In this document: positions 17,552-25,605 of the stretch, in pieces | Position numbering within the stretch: the stretch's first letter is position 1 | How the letters are laid out: every line of letters starts with the position of its first letter | DNA from: Paraburkholderia bryophila | GTDB lineage: Bacteria; Pseudomonadota; Gammaproteobacteria; Burkholderiales; Burkholderiaceae | NCBI RefSeq assembly: GCF_003269035.1 | Contig: NZ_QLTK01000033.1 | Location: 1-64,000 of the forward strand | Length of the DNA: 64,000 nucleotides | Direction of reading: 5' to 3' | Made by a program: the position numbers and the translations under genes | Notes under the pieces: generated by a model | The model's input: only the letters and a program-made list of their open reading frames with translations | Databases searched by the model: none | What the model was told of the DNA's origin: nothing

Positions 17552-17873
17552 GATAGCCAAACGTGGTGACGGCGATACACACGGATCCGTAAGTGAACGG
17601 CTGTCGGCGGGCAATGTCGACGGCGATCGGATCCGTGGGGTCGCCGCGGGGTCGTATAGTCAGTTCAATCAGCTCAATCAGTTCATTCTGTGTAGCAACC
17701 CTCAGCAGCTTCGCGTTAACCCCTGCGCCTCACCGCGATTGACTTAAATTCCCGAATTTAAGTCCCGCAATCGCTCGCCCGTCTTACTACTATCCGAACA
17801 CGCGCCACGCCAAACCCGTGCCCTCGCGCACATTCCCAACCTTCGCCACCATGCAAGCTCACCGAGCCGGGCC
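17552..17873. other. Intergenic region between xylH and the molybdenum hydroxylase
   Basis: A gap of 322 bases without a supported gene. It holds two CGGATCCG-type short palindromes (near 17581 and 17627), a TCAATCAG-like short direct repeat near 17665-17690, and a perfect 24-bp palindrome annotated separately. Confidence 0.6.
17741..17764. promoter_or_regulatory. Perfect palindrome, candidate operator
   Basis: Arms GACTTAAATTC and GAATTTAAGTC flank a CC centre, giving an 11-bp perfect dyad of unusually low GC. Partial pairing continues outside (GCGATT left, AATCGC right after a 4-base bulge). It lies 110 bases before the start at 17874. An operator is the simplest reading; a transcription stop for xylH is less likely because no T-run follows. 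Confidence 0.5.
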
Positions 17874-20144
17874 ATGTTGAAGCGCAGAACCTTCCTGCTC
17901 GGCGGTGCCGGCGCAGTGGGCGCGCTGCTGGTCGGCTGGTCGGTGCTGCCGCCGGGTCAACGGCTTACCACGTCCACCCCGTTACCCGCGCAAGGTACGG
18001 AAGTGCCGCTGAACGGCTGGGTGAAAATCGCCGCCGACAACACCGTGACGATCGTCATGTGCAAGGCGGAAATGGGGCAGGGCATCCACACCGGCCTTGC
18101 CATGCTGCTCGCCGAAGAGCTCGACGCGGACTGGTCGCAGGTGCGCGTGGAGGATTCGCCGCTCGACGGGATCTACAACAGCGTGCAGAACATCGTCGAC
18201 GATCTGCCGTTTCGTCCCGACGACGACAGCGCCGTGAAGCGTGCCACGGTCTGGCTGACCCGCAAACTGGTGCGCGACGCCGGCACGATGATGACGGGCG
18301 GGTCGTCGAGCATCAACGATCTGTGGACGCCGATGCGCGAAGCCGGCGCCTCGGCACGCGCCATGCTGATCGGTGCGGCCGCTGCGCAATGGCAGGTGCC
18401 GGCCGCCGAATGCCGCGCGCAGAGCGGCCAGGTGTTGCATCCGTCGGGACATCGGGCGAGCTTCGGCGAGTTGTCGGTGCTGGCGGCGCAACAGCCGCTG
18501 CCGCGCAACGTGGCGTTGAAAGACCCGGCCGACTTCAAGCTGATCGGCAAGCCGGTCCGCCGCATCGAAGCGGCGTCGAAGATCAACGGCACGGCCCGCT
18601 TCGGCATCGACGCGTTGCCCGACGGGCTGCTGTATGCGAGTGTCGTCATGTGTCCCACATTGGGCGGAACGGTCGCGCATTTCGACGCCGGGCCGGCGGA
18701 GAAACTGCCGGGCTTCATCAAGGCGTTCGCCGTCGCGCCGTACAACGGCGGAACCGGCGGCGTCGCGGTGATCGCCGACAACCCGTTTCGCGCAATGAAC
18801 GCAGTCACCGCTATCACGGTCGGCTGGAACGACGGCGCCGCGGCGCACGTGTCGAGCGCGGATGTGCAGAACCGTCTCGCGCAGGCATTGGACGACAGCG
18901 AGGGCCACGCCTACTACCGTCTCGGCGATGTCGACGCCGCGCTGAGCGGCGCCACGCGTACGGTCAGCGCGGAGTATCACGCGCCGTATCTCGCGCACGG
19001 CGCGGTCGAACCGCTCAATTGCACGGTGCAGGTTGCGGACGGCGCGGCGACGGTATGGGTCGCCACGCAAGTCCCCGCGCTCGCGCGTCACCACGTGGCC
19101 AAGGTGTTGAACCTCGACGCCGACAAGGTCGATGTGCAAACGCAGTTGCTCGGCGGCGCATTCGGCCGGCGTCTCGAACTCGATTTCATTGCACAGGCCG
19201 CGGTGATTGCGCGCCAGGGCGGCGGCAGACCGGTGCAGACCATCTGGTCGCGGGCGCAGGATTTCACGCATGATTTCTATCGCCCTGCCTGTGTATCGCG
19301 GCTCGAGGCCGGTCTCGACGCGCACGGCAAGCTGCTTGCATGGGACAGCCGGTCCGCGGGACAGGCGATCGTGCCGGAATCGCTCGCACGCTACTACGGC
19401 GTGCCGCGTATCCCGATCGACAAAACCACCTGCGAGGGCGCGTTCGATCAACCCTACGAATGGCCCGCCGCGCGCGTCGCGCACAAGATCGTCGAGTTAC
19501 CGGTGCCGGTCGGTTTCTGGCGTTCCGTCGGCCATTCGCATCAGGCGTTTTTCACGGAGAGTTTCACCGACGAACTCGCTGCCGCCGCCGGTCGCGATCC
19601 GATTGCGTTTCGCGCTGAGCTGCTTGCGCGGCACCCGCGTCATTTGGCGGTGTTGAAGCGGGTTGCGGACGTGTCGGAATGGGGACGCCCGTTGGGCCAT
19701 GCCACCGACGGCGCGCCGCGCTCGCGCGGCGTCGCGCTGCACGAGGCGTTCGGCAGCGTGGTTGCGCAGGTGGCGGAAGTATCGCTCGGGCCGGGCAAGC
19801 AGATTCGCGTGCATCGCGTGGTCTGCGTGATCGATTGCGGCTTGCCGGTGAATCCGAATCTGATCCGCCAGCAAATGGAGAGCGCGATCGTGTTCGGCCT
19901 CTCGACCGCTTTGCAGGACGAAATCACGATCGTCGATGGTCAGGTGCAGCAGAAGAACTTCGTGGATTTTCCGGTGGTGCGGATGAACGATTGTCCAACG
20001 ATCGAAACCGAGATCATGCCGAGTCGACTGCATCCGCAAGGCGTCGGCGAACCGGGCGTGCCGCCGGTTGCGCCGGCGGTGGCGAACGCGGTGTTCGCGT
20101 TGACGGGCCAACGTCTGCGTGCGTTGCCGCTGAAGCTGGCGTAA
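17874..20144 (+). CDS. Molybdopterin-binding oxidoreductase large subunit, IorB/CoxL-like (xanthine dehydrogenase family)
   Basis: A 756-residue catalytic subunit of the aldehyde oxidase/isoquinoline 1-oxidoreductase type. It starts with a twin-arginine-like signal (MLKRRTFLLGGAGAVGALL), so it is probably exported folded with cofactor. Cofactor blocks include KAEMGQGIHTGLAMLLAEEL, LGGAFGRRLELDF and, near the C-terminus, QGVGEPGVPPVAPAVANA, whose Glu is the conserved active-site base. The 2Fe-2S partner follows 51 bases later. The usual third partner, a multi-haem cytochrome c, is absent here. The substrate (aldehyde or N-heterocycle) cannot be read from sequence. Confidence 0.9.
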   Translation: MLKRRTFLLGGAGAVGALLVGWSVLPPGQRLTTSTPLPAQGTEVPLNGWVKIAADNTVTIVMCKAEMGQGIHTGLAMLLAEELDADWSQVRVEDSPLDGIYNSVQNIVDDLPFRPDDDSAVKRATVWLTRKLVRDAGTMMTGGSSSINDLWTPMREAGASARAMLIGAAAAQWQVPAAECRAQSGQVLHPSGHRASFGELSVLAAQQPLPRNVALKDPADFKLIGKPVRRIEAASKINGTARFGIDALPDGLLYASVVMCPTLGGTVAHFDAGPAEKLPGFIKAFAVAPYNGGTGGVAVIADNPFRAMNAVTAITVGWNDGAAAHVSSADVQNRLAQALDDSEGHAYYRLGDVDAALSGATRTVSAEYHAPYLAHGAVEPLNCTVQVADGAATVWVATQVPALARHHVAKVLNLDADKVDVQTQLLGGAFGRRLELDFIAQAAVIARQGGGRPVQTIWSRAQDFTHDFYRPACVSRLEAGLDAHGKLLAWDSRSAGQAIVPESLARYYGVPRIPIDKTTCEGAFDQPYEWPAARVAHKIVELPVPVGFWRSVGHSHQAFFTESFTDELAAAAGRDPIAFRAELLARHPRHLAVLKRVADVSEWGRPLGHATDGAPRSRGVALHEAFGSVVAQVAEVSLGPGKQIRVHRVVCVIDCGLPVNPNLIRQQMESAIVFGLSTALQDEITIVDGQVQQKNFVDFPVVRMNDCPTIETEIMPSRLHPQGVGEPGVPPVAPAVANAVFALTGQRLRALPLKLA

Positions 20145-20195
20145 CGCGCAACACGCTCAAACAGACAAAAGAACGGGAATGACGAGGAGACCCGC

Positions 20196-20657
20196 ATGGG
20201 ATCGCTAAACATCAACGGCCGCGCGGTCGCGGTGCAGGCCGAGCCGGACATGCCGCTGCTGTGGGTGCTGCGTGCCGAGCTCGGCATGACGGGCACCAAG
20301 TTCGGCTGCGGCGTGGGGATTTGCGGCGCGTGTACGGTTCATCTGGACGGCAAGGCGAGTCTGTCGTGCCAGACGCTGATGTCGAGCCTGCATACGCAGA
20401 AGATCACGACGATTGAAGGCGTGCAGGGCGTGGAAGCGCAAGCCTTGAAGGCGGCGTGGATCGATCTCGACGTGGTGCAGTGCGGCTATTGCCAGAGCGC
20501 GCAACTCATGGCGGCCTGCGCACTGCTCAAACAGAAACCCAATCCGACGGATGCCGATATCGACGCGGCCATGTCCAACATAGTGTGCCGTTGCGGCACC
20601 TATCCGCGCGTGCGGGCGGCGATTCACCAGGCGGCGTCGAAGCGTCGGCCGGCATAG
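20196..20657 (+). CDS. 2Fe-2S subunit of molybdenum hydroxylase, IorA-like
   Basis: A 153-residue electron-transfer subunit. The N-terminal plant-type ferredoxin domain has CGVGICGACTVHLDG with a later Cys for the first cluster, and the C-terminal helical domain has CGYCQSAQ and CRCGTYPRVR for the second. Length matches isoquinoline 1-oxidoreductase alpha subunits. It has no signal of its own and would be co-exported with the Tat-tagged large subunit. A GACGAGGAG region precedes ATG 20196. Confidence 0.92.
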   Translation: MGSLNINGRAVAVQAEPDMPLLWVLRAELGMTGTKFGCGVGICGACTVHLDGKASLSCQTLMSSLHTQKITTIEGVQGVEAQALKAAWIDLDVVQCGYCQSAQLMAACALLKQKPNPTDADIDAAMSNIVCRCGTYPRVRAAIHQAASKRRPA

Positions 20658-20686
20658 CGGCGGCGACGTTCGACGCGCGCGCGTAC

Positions 20687-20779
20687 TTAATTGGCGAACA
20701 TTTCCACCACGGCGACCACGGCCGTGAAAATGCCGATACAACCGCCCAATGTGACTGCGCCTTGCATGAATTGCGACAT
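20687..20779 (-). CDS. 30-residue single-span membrane peptide
   Basis: A short frame (ATG at 20779, TAA at 20687-20689) encodes a peptide beginning MSQFMQGAVTLGGCIG and ending VVEMFAN. It has one clean hydrophobic helix of about 20 residues with a single acidic residue near its end, as in known bacterial small membrane proteins. It lies about 100 bases downstream of the FAD oxidoreductase on the same strand, so it could be the last cistron of that operon. An AGGG sits about 8 bases upstream of the ATG. It is too short for statistical support; conservation would decide. Confidence 0.5.
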   Translation of the reverse strand: MSQFMQGAVTLGGCIGIFTAVVAVVEMFAN

Positions 20780-20877
20780 ACGTGACCCTGTATCGAGAGT
20801 GATTGACGAAGGAGATTTAACCCGAAATGAAAGCTTAAAGAAAGATTATCAAAAATAAAACGTAAGCGAATTCGGGC

Positions 20878-22539
20878 TTATCCCAGGGCACGGTGTGCCG
20901 CGAGTACACCCCAGTACGAGGCTTCTTCGAACAGCGACATGCCCGACAGGTCCGCATGCGCAAACAGCACCGGGCCGTCCGCGTCGCGCAACGCGAGCAG
21001 GCCGGGACGGCTGAGGAAGCCCACGTCCGGCGTCGCCATGGCGTGACCGCGCACGGTGATTTCCAGCGCGGCGGCGTGACGCCATAGATCGCGGCCATAA
21101 GCGGGCAGCAAATCGATCGCTGCTTGCGCGCGCAGGTCGTCGGGATGCGCGGCGGCGAGCCAGCGGCGGGTGTCGTCGGGCGTCTTCAGATCGAGCGCCT
21201 GATACGCCGAGAACACCGAGCGCTGCGGCGGCGACAGACGAATCAGTTGATGCGTCGAAACCACGTAGCCGAGACCTTCGCCGCGATACACGACGTTGTC
21301 CCACGCGAGCGGCACGCCCGGCGCTTCGCGCGGCATGCCGTCCATCAGGAAGTTGGAGACCAGCCACGGCGCGCGCGGCGGCAGGTCGCGCGACGCGTCG
21401 AAACCGTACGCGGACAGATGCGGCATGACATGCTGGGCGACAAAAAGCGGCATGGCCGACACCACGCGGCGCGCTTTCAGCACGAAGGTACTGAGCACGT
21501 TACGACTGTCGATGCGTACGCACAGCACTTCGACGCCACCCGGTTTTTCATCGACCCGCGCGGCAAAGCCCGGTAATGACCACGTGGATTTGCCAACCCG
21601 TTGCGTGATCGACGCGCTCAGCCGGGTCACCATGCCATGCAGGCCATCGGGCCAGGTCAGCACCGCGCCGTCTTCCGCATTGCGCGCGTGGCCGCCGCGC
21701 GACGAGAAATAGTGCAAGCCAGCCCACGCGGAGACGTGTTCATAACCGGCGCCGAAATCGTCGCGGCACGCGTAGTTCAGATACCAGTGCAGCGACGGTG
21801 CGGTATAGCCCTCGTCGACCAGCCACTGTTTGAACGAGCGCTTATCCAGGGCGCGCCAGCGCGGCTCCTGCGAGGACTGCGCGAGCGGAATGCAGAACAC
21901 CTTGCGGCCGTCGCTGCCCACGGCGGTGCGCAGTGTGTCGGTGTAAGCGAAAAAGCGCTGCTGCTGCGCGATTTCCGCGTGGTCCACGCCGAGTGTCGGC
22001 ACCAGGCCGTCCTGCCATTGACCGTCGATCAGCAAGCGTTCGTCTGGCGCATGCACCAGCACGCGTTCGTCGAACACCGGCCGGGCGGTGAACGGGTCGG
22101 CTTCGATCACGCCAAAGTCGGCGAGCATGTCGCGCAGATGCGTCGATTCCATCGACGGTAACGGCAGATAGTGCGCGCCCTTCGGATAGCCCAGTTCGCC
22201 AAAGCGGCCGCCCGCCGCATTGCCGCCGAATTCCGGCCCGGCAAGCACGACGAAATCTTTATGCCCCGCCCGCGCGAGTTGCCACGCGCACGACAAACCC
22301 GCCGCGCCCGCGCCGAGAATCGCGATGTCGGTTTCGAGCGTGCCGGACGGCGCCGGCAAACTGCGACGGTCGCGCAGCGCATGACCTTCGCGCATGCCGG
22401 GACTGTCGATCACCGGCGTCGTCTCGATCCAGCCGGTGCGGCTGAGATCGGTCAACGAGGCCAGCGAGCCCAACGCGCCCGCCCCCACCGCGCCGGCCGT
22501 GCCAGCCGCGCCCGCAAACAGAAAAGTGCGGCGGTCCAT
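20878..22539 (-). CDS. Tat-exported FAD-dependent amine oxidase-like protein
   Basis: A 553-residue flavoprotein. A twin-arginine signal (MDRRTFLFAGAAGTAGAVG) opens it. The FAD-binding Rossmann motif ILGAGAAGLSCAWQLARAG is at about residues 73-91, followed by NAAGGRFGELGYPKGAHYL, and the C-terminus carries a second nucleotide-contact stretch (LFAHADLSGMSLFEEA). Overall it resembles the flavin amine oxidase superfamily. Its start overlaps the stop of the spermidine-synthase-like gene as TGATG, so the two are translationally coupled, which suggests that it oxidises a polyamine made by its neighbour, in the periplasm. The reaction is inference. Confidence 0.82.
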   Translation of the reverse strand: MDRRTFLFAGAAGTAGAVGAGALGSLASLTDLSRTGWIETTPVIDSPGMREGHALRDRRSLPAPSGTLETDIAILGAGAAGLSCAWQLARAGHKDFVVLAGPEFGGNAAGGRFGELGYPKGAHYLPLPSMESTHLRDMLADFGVIEADPFTARPVFDERVLVHAPDERLLIDGQWQDGLVPTLGVDHAEIAQQQRFFAYTDTLRTAVGSDGRKVFCIPLAQSSQEPRWRALDKRSFKQWLVDEGYTAPSLHWYLNYACRDDFGAGYEHVSAWAGLHYFSSRGGHARNAEDGAVLTWPDGLHGMVTRLSASITQRVGKSTWSLPGFAARVDEKPGGVEVLCVRIDSRNVLSTFVLKARRVVSAMPLFVAQHVMPHLSAYGFDASRDLPPRAPWLVSNFLMDGMPREAPGVPLAWDNVVYRGEGLGYVVSTHQLIRLSPPQRSVFSAYQALDLKTPDDTRRWLAAAHPDDLRAQAAIDLLPAYGRDLWRHAAALEITVRGHAMATPDVGFLSRPGLLALRDADGPVLFAHADLSGMSLFEEASYWGVLAAHRALG

Positions 22540-24059
22540 CAGCGCAACACGTGCTTCCAGTCGTCGTCGAAAAGGCGGACAAGCGGCTGGTCGTTCATCT
22601 GGTTCGGCGCCATCGGCAACGCGGGCATGTCGGCGGGAAAATGAAACATTTCAACGGCGGTTTGCGCGTCGAGCCAGCGCATCGGCTCCGCGTAATGCGT
22701 CGGGATCGTGTAGTCGCGACGCTTGCCGGCAATCACGAAGCCCCAGTCGCCGAATGACGGCACATAGCAGTGATACGGCCACGTGTTGAAGCCCGCCTCG
22801 CGCAACGTGTCGACGATCGTCCAGTACGCGTGCGGCGCGAAATACGGCGAGGTGGATTGAATCACCGCATAGCCGTTCTCGGACAGATGCCGCGACAGCA
22901 TGCGATAGACCGGCACCGAGTAGAGCCGCCCTAAACCGAAGTTGGTCGGATCGGGAAAGTCCACCACGATCGCGTCGAACACCTCGGCGTTGGATTCGAG
23001 CCAACGCACGGCGTCGTCGTTGATCACATGCACGCGTGGATCTTTCAGCGAGCCTTGATTGAGTTTGACGAGCGGCGCCGAGGTGGAAAACATCCGCGTC
23101 ATGGCCGGGTCGAGATCGACCAGCGTGACCGTTTCGATGTTGCGATGCTTGAGGATTTCGCGCACCGCGAGCCCGTCGCCCCCGCCGAGCACGAGCACGT
23201 GCTTCGCCCACGGCAATGCTTCGAGCGTCGGGTGAATCAGCGCCTCGTGATACCGGTGTTCGTCGCGCGACGAGAATTGCAGATTGCCGTTCAGATAAAG
23301 ACGCATGTCGTCGTGCCATTGCGTGAGCACGATGCGTTGATACGGCGTGGTTTCGGAGAAGATCGTCTCGTCGCCGTACAAGCCGTGTTCGGCCCAATGC
23401 GTGAGGCGCTCCGACAGCGCGAAACCGGCGCCGAGCAGGCTGATCACCAGCGCGGCGCGCATCAGCTTGCCCGGCACGTTGCTGATTTCGGCGCGGAACG
23501 TGTGCGTGGTCCACAGCGCCACCAGCGCGTTGAGAATGCCAAACAGAAAGCTGGTGCGCAGCAGGCCGAGACGCGGCGCGAGCACCAGCGGAAATAGCAG
23601 GGAAACCGCGAGTGAGCCGAGGTAGTCGAACGTCAGTACGTCGCTGACAGTGTGGCGGAACGCCTGGCGGCGCTGCTGGAACGCGCGCATGACCAGCGGA
23701 ATCTCCATGCCGATCAGCGCGCCGAGTGCCAGCACCACTGCGTAGAGCGCCGCGCGAAACGGCGTGGACAGCCAGGCGAACACGCCGAACAGCATGGCCG
23801 CCGACAAACCGCCGAGCAGACCCACCAGCAATTCGATATCCACGAAGCGGTCGAGCACGTCGTCGTCGTCGACGAATCTGGCGAGCCACGAGCCTACGCC
23901 CATCGCAAACAGATAACAGCCGATCACCGACGAAAACTGCAATACCGAATCGCCGAGCAAATAGCTGGACAAGGTACTGCTGATCAGCTCATAACCCAAT
24001 CCGCACGAGGCGAGCACCAGTACCGACAGTATCAGCATGCGATTATGTTTAATCTTCAT
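22539..24059 (-). CDS. Membrane-anchored polyamine aminopropyltransferase (spermidine synthase-like)
   Basis: A 506-residue fusion. Residues about 5-215 contain about seven hydrophobic segments; residues about 230-506 form a spermidine-synthase Rossmann domain with GGGDG at 292-296, LVDLDPAM at about 313-320, and VVDFPDPTNF with Asp367/Asp370 at the catalytic site, where soluble enzymes have DSTDP. The expected reaction moves an aminopropyl group from decarboxylated AdoMet to an amine. The ATG at 24059 is preferred to GTG 24068 because GGAG lies 8 bases before it. It is divergent from an operon ending in AdoMet decarboxylase, which would supply its donor. The acceptor is unknown. Confidence 0.88.
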   Translation of the reverse strand: MKIKHNRMLILSVLVLASCGLGYELISSTLSSYLLGDSVLQFSSVIGCYLFAMGVGSWLARFVDDDDVLDRFVDIELLVGLLGGLSAAMLFGVFAWLSTPFRAALYAVVLALGALIGMEIPLVMRAFQQRRQAFRHTVSDVLTFDYLGSLAVSLLFPLVLAPRLGLLRTSFLFGILNALVALWTTHTFRAEISNVPGKLMRAALVISLLGAGFALSERLTHWAEHGLYGDETIFSETTPYQRIVLTQWHDDMRLYLNGNLQFSSRDEHRYHEALIHPTLEALPWAKHVLVLGGGDGLAVREILKHRNIETVTLVDLDPAMTRMFSTSAPLVKLNQGSLKDPRVHVINDDAVRWLESNAEVFDAIVVDFPDPTNFGLGRLYSVPVYRMLSRHLSENGYAVIQSTSPYFAPHAYWTIVDTLREAGFNTWPYHCYVPSFGDWGFVIAGKRRDYTIPTHYAEPMRWLDAQTAVEMFHFPADMPALPMAPNQMNDQPLVRLFDDDWKHVLR

Positions 24060-24139
24060 GCTGGGCACTCCGGTCCGATCTGGATATACTGGCGGCGATT
24101 TACGCGCGCCGCCGCGACATACAAAATCCGGGGGATTAA
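24060..24139. promoter_or_regulatory. Divergent promoter region of the polyamine module
   Basis: About 80 bases separate the two divergent starts, so both promoters must overlap here. A TGGATATACTGG stretch gives a plausible -10-like element for the rightward unit. A GGGGGA ribosome-binding site precedes ATG 24140 and GGAG precedes the leftward ATG. Confidence 0.5.
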
Positions 24140-24526
24140 ATGGGTGATGCCTTTTCTTATGGGATTCATTTACTGTCGGCGTTTGTGCTGATCCTCGGAT
24201 TCGCGGCAGTTTACCTCAAGGTCACGCCGTTCGACGAACTTGCGTTGATCCGCGAGGGCAACGTGGCGGCGTTGCTTTCCTTTGCCGGCGCGCTGGTCGG
24301 CTTCTGCCTGACGCTCGCGTCGAGCATTGCGCACAACTCCACGCTGTTGCTCGTGCTGGTCTGGGCATTCGGTGCGATGATCGTGCAGGTCGCCACTTAT
24401 GCCGTACTCACGCGCTTATTGCCCGGCATGAACCATGCAATTGAAACGCGTAATAACGCAATGGGTGGATTGATGGGCGCGGCTTCGCTGGTGGTGGGTA
24501 TTATCAATGCCGCCTGCCTGACGTAA
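24140..24526 (+). CDS. DUF350 membrane protein (YjfL-like)
   Basis: A 128-residue protein with four hydrophobic helices (about 8-26, 42-62, 68-90 and 105-126), matching the DUF350 family. The polar LKVTPFDELALIREGNVAALLSF segment after helix 1 is its signature region. Enterobacterial DUF350 (yjfL) also sits in an operon with a glutathionylspermidine-synthetase-type ATP-grasp gene (yjfC), so association with polyamine chemistry has precedent. First gene of the rightward five-gene operon. Confidence 0.87.
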   Translation: MGDAFSYGIHLLSAFVLILGFAAVYLKVTPFDELALIREGNVAALLSFAGALVGFCLTLASSIAHNSTLLLVLVWAFGAMIVQVATYAVLTRLLPGMNHAIETRNNAMGGLMGAASLVVGIINAACLT

Positions 24527-24591
24527 ATTCACATTCCACGCATTTTCATCTTAATGCCTGTCTGGCGGGCGCCTCGCGCGAGGAGTACACG

Positions 24592-25596
24592 ATGAGTCTC
24601 GGTTCGTTTATTCGCAAGCAGTTTGTCGACGTCCTGCAATGGACGGAGGACAGTGACGGCGTATTGGCCTGGCGTTATCCGATGGAAGACCAGGAAATCC
24701 AGTACGGCGGCCAATTGACGGTGCGCGAGTCGCAAATGGCGCTGTTCGTCAACGAAGGCCGCATTGCCGACGTATTCGGCCCCGGCCTGTACACGCTGAC
24801 CACGCGCACGCTGCCGTTGCTTACCAGTCTGCGCAATTGGGACAAGCTGTTCGAGTCGCCGTTCAAGTCCGACGTGTACTTCTTCAGCACCCGTTTGCAG
24901 CTCGGGCGCCGCTGGGGCACGCCGCAACCGGTTACGATCCGCGACAGCGAATTTGGTCTGGTGCAGGTGCGCGCGTTTGGCATCTATTCGTACCGGGTGG
25001 TCGACGTGCCGGCGTTTCATCGCGAGATCAGCGGCACACGCGGCGTTTATACCGTCGACGATCTCGAACAGCAATTGCGCAATCTGGTCGTGACGGCCAT
25101 GAGCGTGGCGTTCGGTTCGGCCGACGTGGCGTTCGTGGATATGGCCGCGAATCAGGAGGTGCTGTCGCAACGCATCGGCCAGGCGCTCGCGCCGGTGTTC
25201 GCGCGTTACGGTGTGACGCTGGATTCGTTCACGGTGCAAAGCGTCTCGCTGCCGGACGCGTTGCAAAAGGCGCTGGATGCCCGCATCAGCGTCGGCGTGA
25301 GCGGCGATCTGAGCAAGTTCGCGCAGTACCAGGCCGCGCAATCCATTCCGCTCGCCGCGCAGAACGCGGGCGGCGTGGCGGGTGTCGGCGCGGGACTCGC
25401 GGCCGGCGCGGCGATCGCGCAAACCATGGCGGGCGCGCTGAACCAGACGCCAACGCCTGCGCCCGCACAGCCCGCCGCCGCCAACGACTACGTCGACCGC
25501 CTGCAGCAGCTCAAGACCTTGCTCGATAAAGGCCTCGTCACCGAAGACGACTATGCGAAGGCGAAAGCCGAGATCCTCGCGAAGCTGACGAAATAA
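24592..25596 (+). CDS. SPFH-domain protein with C-terminal SHOCT-like motif
   Basis: A 334-residue protein. Residues about 25-235 form an SPFH/Band-7-like domain of the kind annotated as virion-core-like (QYGGQLTVRESQMALFVNEG, FGPGLYTLTTRTLPL). A Gly/Ala-rich hydrophobic linker (about 260-285) and a Pro/Ala linker follow. The last 35 residues (RLQQLKTLLDKGLVTEDDY) form a SHOCT-type two-helix tail. It lacks a classical N-terminal membrane anchor. Such proteins scaffold membrane-linked complexes. It sits between DUF350 and DUF4178 genes, 65 bases after the former and 9 before the latter. Confidence 0.87.
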   Translation: MSLGSFIRKQFVDVLQWTEDSDGVLAWRYPMEDQEIQYGGQLTVRESQMALFVNEGRIADVFGPGLYTLTTRTLPLLTSLRNWDKLFESPFKSDVYFFSTRLQLGRRWGTPQPVTIRDSEFGLVQVRAFGIYSYRVVDVPAFHREISGTRGVYTVDDLEQQLRNLVVTAMSVAFGSADVAFVDMAANQEVLSQRIGQALAPVFARYGVTLDSFTVQSVSLPDALQKALDARISVGVSGDLSKFAQYQAAQSIPLAAQNAGGVAGVGAGLAAGAAIAQTMAGALNQTPTPAPAQPAAANDYVDRLQQLKTLLDKGLVTEDDYAKAKAEILAKLTK

Positions 25597-25605
25597 GCGC
25601 ACTCG

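Noticed and set aside
22651..23889. 412-codon frame within the spermidine-synthase-like gene
   Set aside because: Shifted frame of the same strand with Arg-rich composition; the real frame has clear catalytic motifs.
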